Shown piece by piece: positions 6,352 to 7,393 of a stretch of 7,393 nucleotides of DNA. The translations under genes and the position numbers were made by a program. The stretch's first letter is position 1, and the number at the start of each line of letters is the position of its first letter. This DNA comes from Halobacteriales archaeon (GTDB taxonomy: Archaea > Thermoplasmatota > SW-10-69-26 > JACQPN01 > JAIVGT01): positions 1 through 7,393 of the forward strand of contig JAIVGT010000224.1 in assembly GCA_020201485.1 (NCBI GenBank). Direction: 5' to 3'. The notes under the pieces were generated by a model. It was given only the letters and a program-made list of their open reading frames with translations. It searched no databases and was not told where the DNA came from.

Positions 6352-7393
6352 CCGCCACCCTCCGCGCGCGGCTGGGCTCTGCCCTCGCCTCCGACGGCGC
6401 GCTGCTCGTCGGCCCGCTCCTCCTCTGGCTCGTCGTGTGGGCCGGGCAAGGCACGGGCGTCGGCCGCCTCCAAGACCTGGACGCGGTGCGCGCCATGGCG
6501 ACGAGCCGCTCCATCCTCGCGCCCCTCGCCGCGGTCGGGGCGTTGCTCCTCCTCCGGGCGACGCTCCGCCAGCGCAGCCCAGACGCGCCGCCGCTGCGCC
6601 GCGCCGCAGCCCCGGCGCTCCTCCTCCTCGCCTACGCCGCCGTCGGCGTCGTGTCGTCCCTGATCGCCTCGCCCGCCCCGGCCGGAGCGGTGTACTGGGT
6701 GGTGGTGTATGCGGCGGTGCCCCTCGTCGTGCTCGTGGCCGCGGCCCAGCCGAACGGGGCACAGCGCGTCGCCCTCCTCGTGCGCGCGAACTGGGCCATC
6801 ATCGCCGTCATCGCCGTGGCGCTCATGCTGTTCGCGCTGTGGCGGCTCGACGTCATCCCCAAGCTCCTGCACGGCGACATCCCGCGGCCCTACGGCAACT
6901 ACGGCTACGTGGACGAGTACGAGACGCCCTTCGCCATCAACGCGAACGGCGCTGGCCGCTTCGCCGCGGTCGCGGCCCTGGTCGGCATCTCCCGCGTCGT
7001 CGGGCGGGGCGCCGCGGGCAAGGCGGAGCGGGCCGCGTGGGCGGTCGTGCTTCCGCTGGCGATGTTCCTCCTCGTGGTCACGCAGTCCCGCTCCGCCCTC
7101 ACCGGCTTCGCCGCAGCCGCGCTCCTCGTCGTGGCCCTGCACCGCGGGGTGAAGCCCCTCGGCCTGCTGCTCGGCGCGGGCGTCCTCGGCCTCGCGCTCA
7201 CCGGGCACCTCGGCGACTTCCTCGGCTACCTCACGCGCAACGAGACGGAGGAGAACATCGTCAGCCTCTCCGGCCGCACCCTGGAATGGGGGTACGCGCT
7301 GGACCTGCTCCGCGGCTCGCCCCTCCTCGGCTTCGGCTTCCAGGCGGACCGGTACATTTTGGGGCAGCATATGCACGACGCCTGGATCCACGC
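6348..7393 (+). CDS. O-antigen polymerase/ligase-family membrane protein (Wzy- or WaaL-like), 3'-truncated
   Basis: 348 codons are visible before the window ends; family members are usually about 400-500 residues. The family (Wzy_C/O-antigen ligase) transfers undecaprenyl-linked glycan chains at the periplasmic face, either polymerising repeat units (Wzy) or joining chains to an acceptor (WaaL). Hydrophobic helices are visible near residues 17-33, 55-69, 86-107, 114-133, 147-165, 203-218, 230-245, 250-265 and 269-285. VTQSRSALTGF (244-254) carries R248, matching the conserved Arg of the family. SGRTLEWGYALDLLRGSPLLGFGF (first half at 308-317) is the start of the large periplasmic loop. The fragment ends in QHMHDAWIH (340-348), which aligns with the conserved His-Asn/Asp motif, H343 being the likely key histidine. 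PFAINANG (194-201) matches the family's N-x-N segment. A flippase in the same operon favours Wzy, but sequence alone does not separate the two roles. It starts with GTG overlapping the fusion gene's stop. Confidence 0.88.
   Translation, partial: MTATLRARLGSALASDGALLVGPLLLWLVVWAGQGTGVGRLQDLDAVRAMATSRSILAPLAAVGALLLLRATLRQRSPDAPPLRRAAAPALLLLAYAAVGVVSSLIASPAPAGAVYWVVVYAAVPLVVLVAAAQPNGAQRVALLVRANWAIIAVIAVALMLFALWRLDVIPKLLHGDIPRPYGNYGYVDEYETPFAINANGAGRFAAVAALVGISRVVGRGAAGKAERAAWAVVLPLAMFLLVVTQSRSALTGFAAAALLVVALHRGVKPLGLLLGAGVLGLALTGHLGDFLGYLTRNETEENIVSLSGRTLEWGYALDLLRGSPLLGFGFQADRYILGQHMHDAWIH

Noticed and set aside
3937..6762. A 941-codon open frame on the reverse strand across the GT4, fusion and polymerase genes.
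   Set aside because: It is the complement of well-supported genes in a roughly 75% GC sequence, where stops are rare in all frames. Its translation is Arg/Ala/Gly/His-rich with no recognisable domain.
5637..7391. A 584-codon reverse-strand open frame over the 3' half of the fusion gene and the polymerase gene.
   Set aside because: It is antisense to genes with recognisable motifs. It is Glu/Arg/Gly/His-rich, as expected for the complement of Leu/Ala/Val-rich membrane protein codons, and shows no family signature.
1..7393. Search for promoters, terminators, tRNAs, CRISPR arrays, insertion sequences or attachment sites.
   Set aside because: There is no noncoding gap at all: every junction is a 4-nt overlap. 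I saw no direct-repeat array, no hairpin followed by a T-run, no tRNA-like segment and no transposase.

Overview
The window is a very GC-rich (roughly 75% by eye), wholly protein-coding segment of a surface-polysaccharide biosynthesis operon. Six genes lie on the + strand with no intergenic DNA. The first is cut by the left edge and the last by the right edge. Organism assignment is weak. The extreme GC, strong GGAGG ribosome binding sites and Wzx/Wzy-type gene content suit a high-GC Gram-negative lineage such as Myxococcota, Planctomycetota or Gemmatimonadota. No marker in the window settles this.

Layout from left to right: (1) the C-terminal two-thirds of a MOP-superfamily polysaccharide flippase, Wzx-like (2-973); (2) a PAPS-dependent sulfotransferase of the Sulfotransf_3 type (970-1959); (3) a GT2 glycosyltransferase (1956-2972); (4) a GT4 glycosyltransferase with ALG11-like features (2969-4174); (5) a 726-residue fusion of a GT4 domain and a GT2 domain (4171-6351); (6) the N-terminal part of a multispanning O-antigen polymerase/ligase-family protein, Wzy- or WaaL-like (6348-7393). 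All five junctions are the same 4-nt stop/start overlap (GTGA or ATGA). Each is preceded by a GGAGG core inside the upstream gene, so the set looks translationally coupled. No promoter, terminator, RNA gene, repeat array or mobile element is visible. The operon promoter must lie upstream of the window.

Inferred joint function: the four GT catalytic domains add sugars to a lipid-linked repeat unit on the cytoplasmic face. The sulfotransferase may sulfate that glycan. The flippase moves the unit across the inner membrane and the Wzy-like protein polymerises or transfers it. No initiating phosphoglycosyltransferase, nucleotide-sugar enzyme, chain-length regulator or export channel is in the window; these would be expected nearby.

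I did not find a clearly new system. The points most worth a second look are the sulfotransferase embedded in the operon, the GT4-GT2 fusion, and the uniform overlap architecture.
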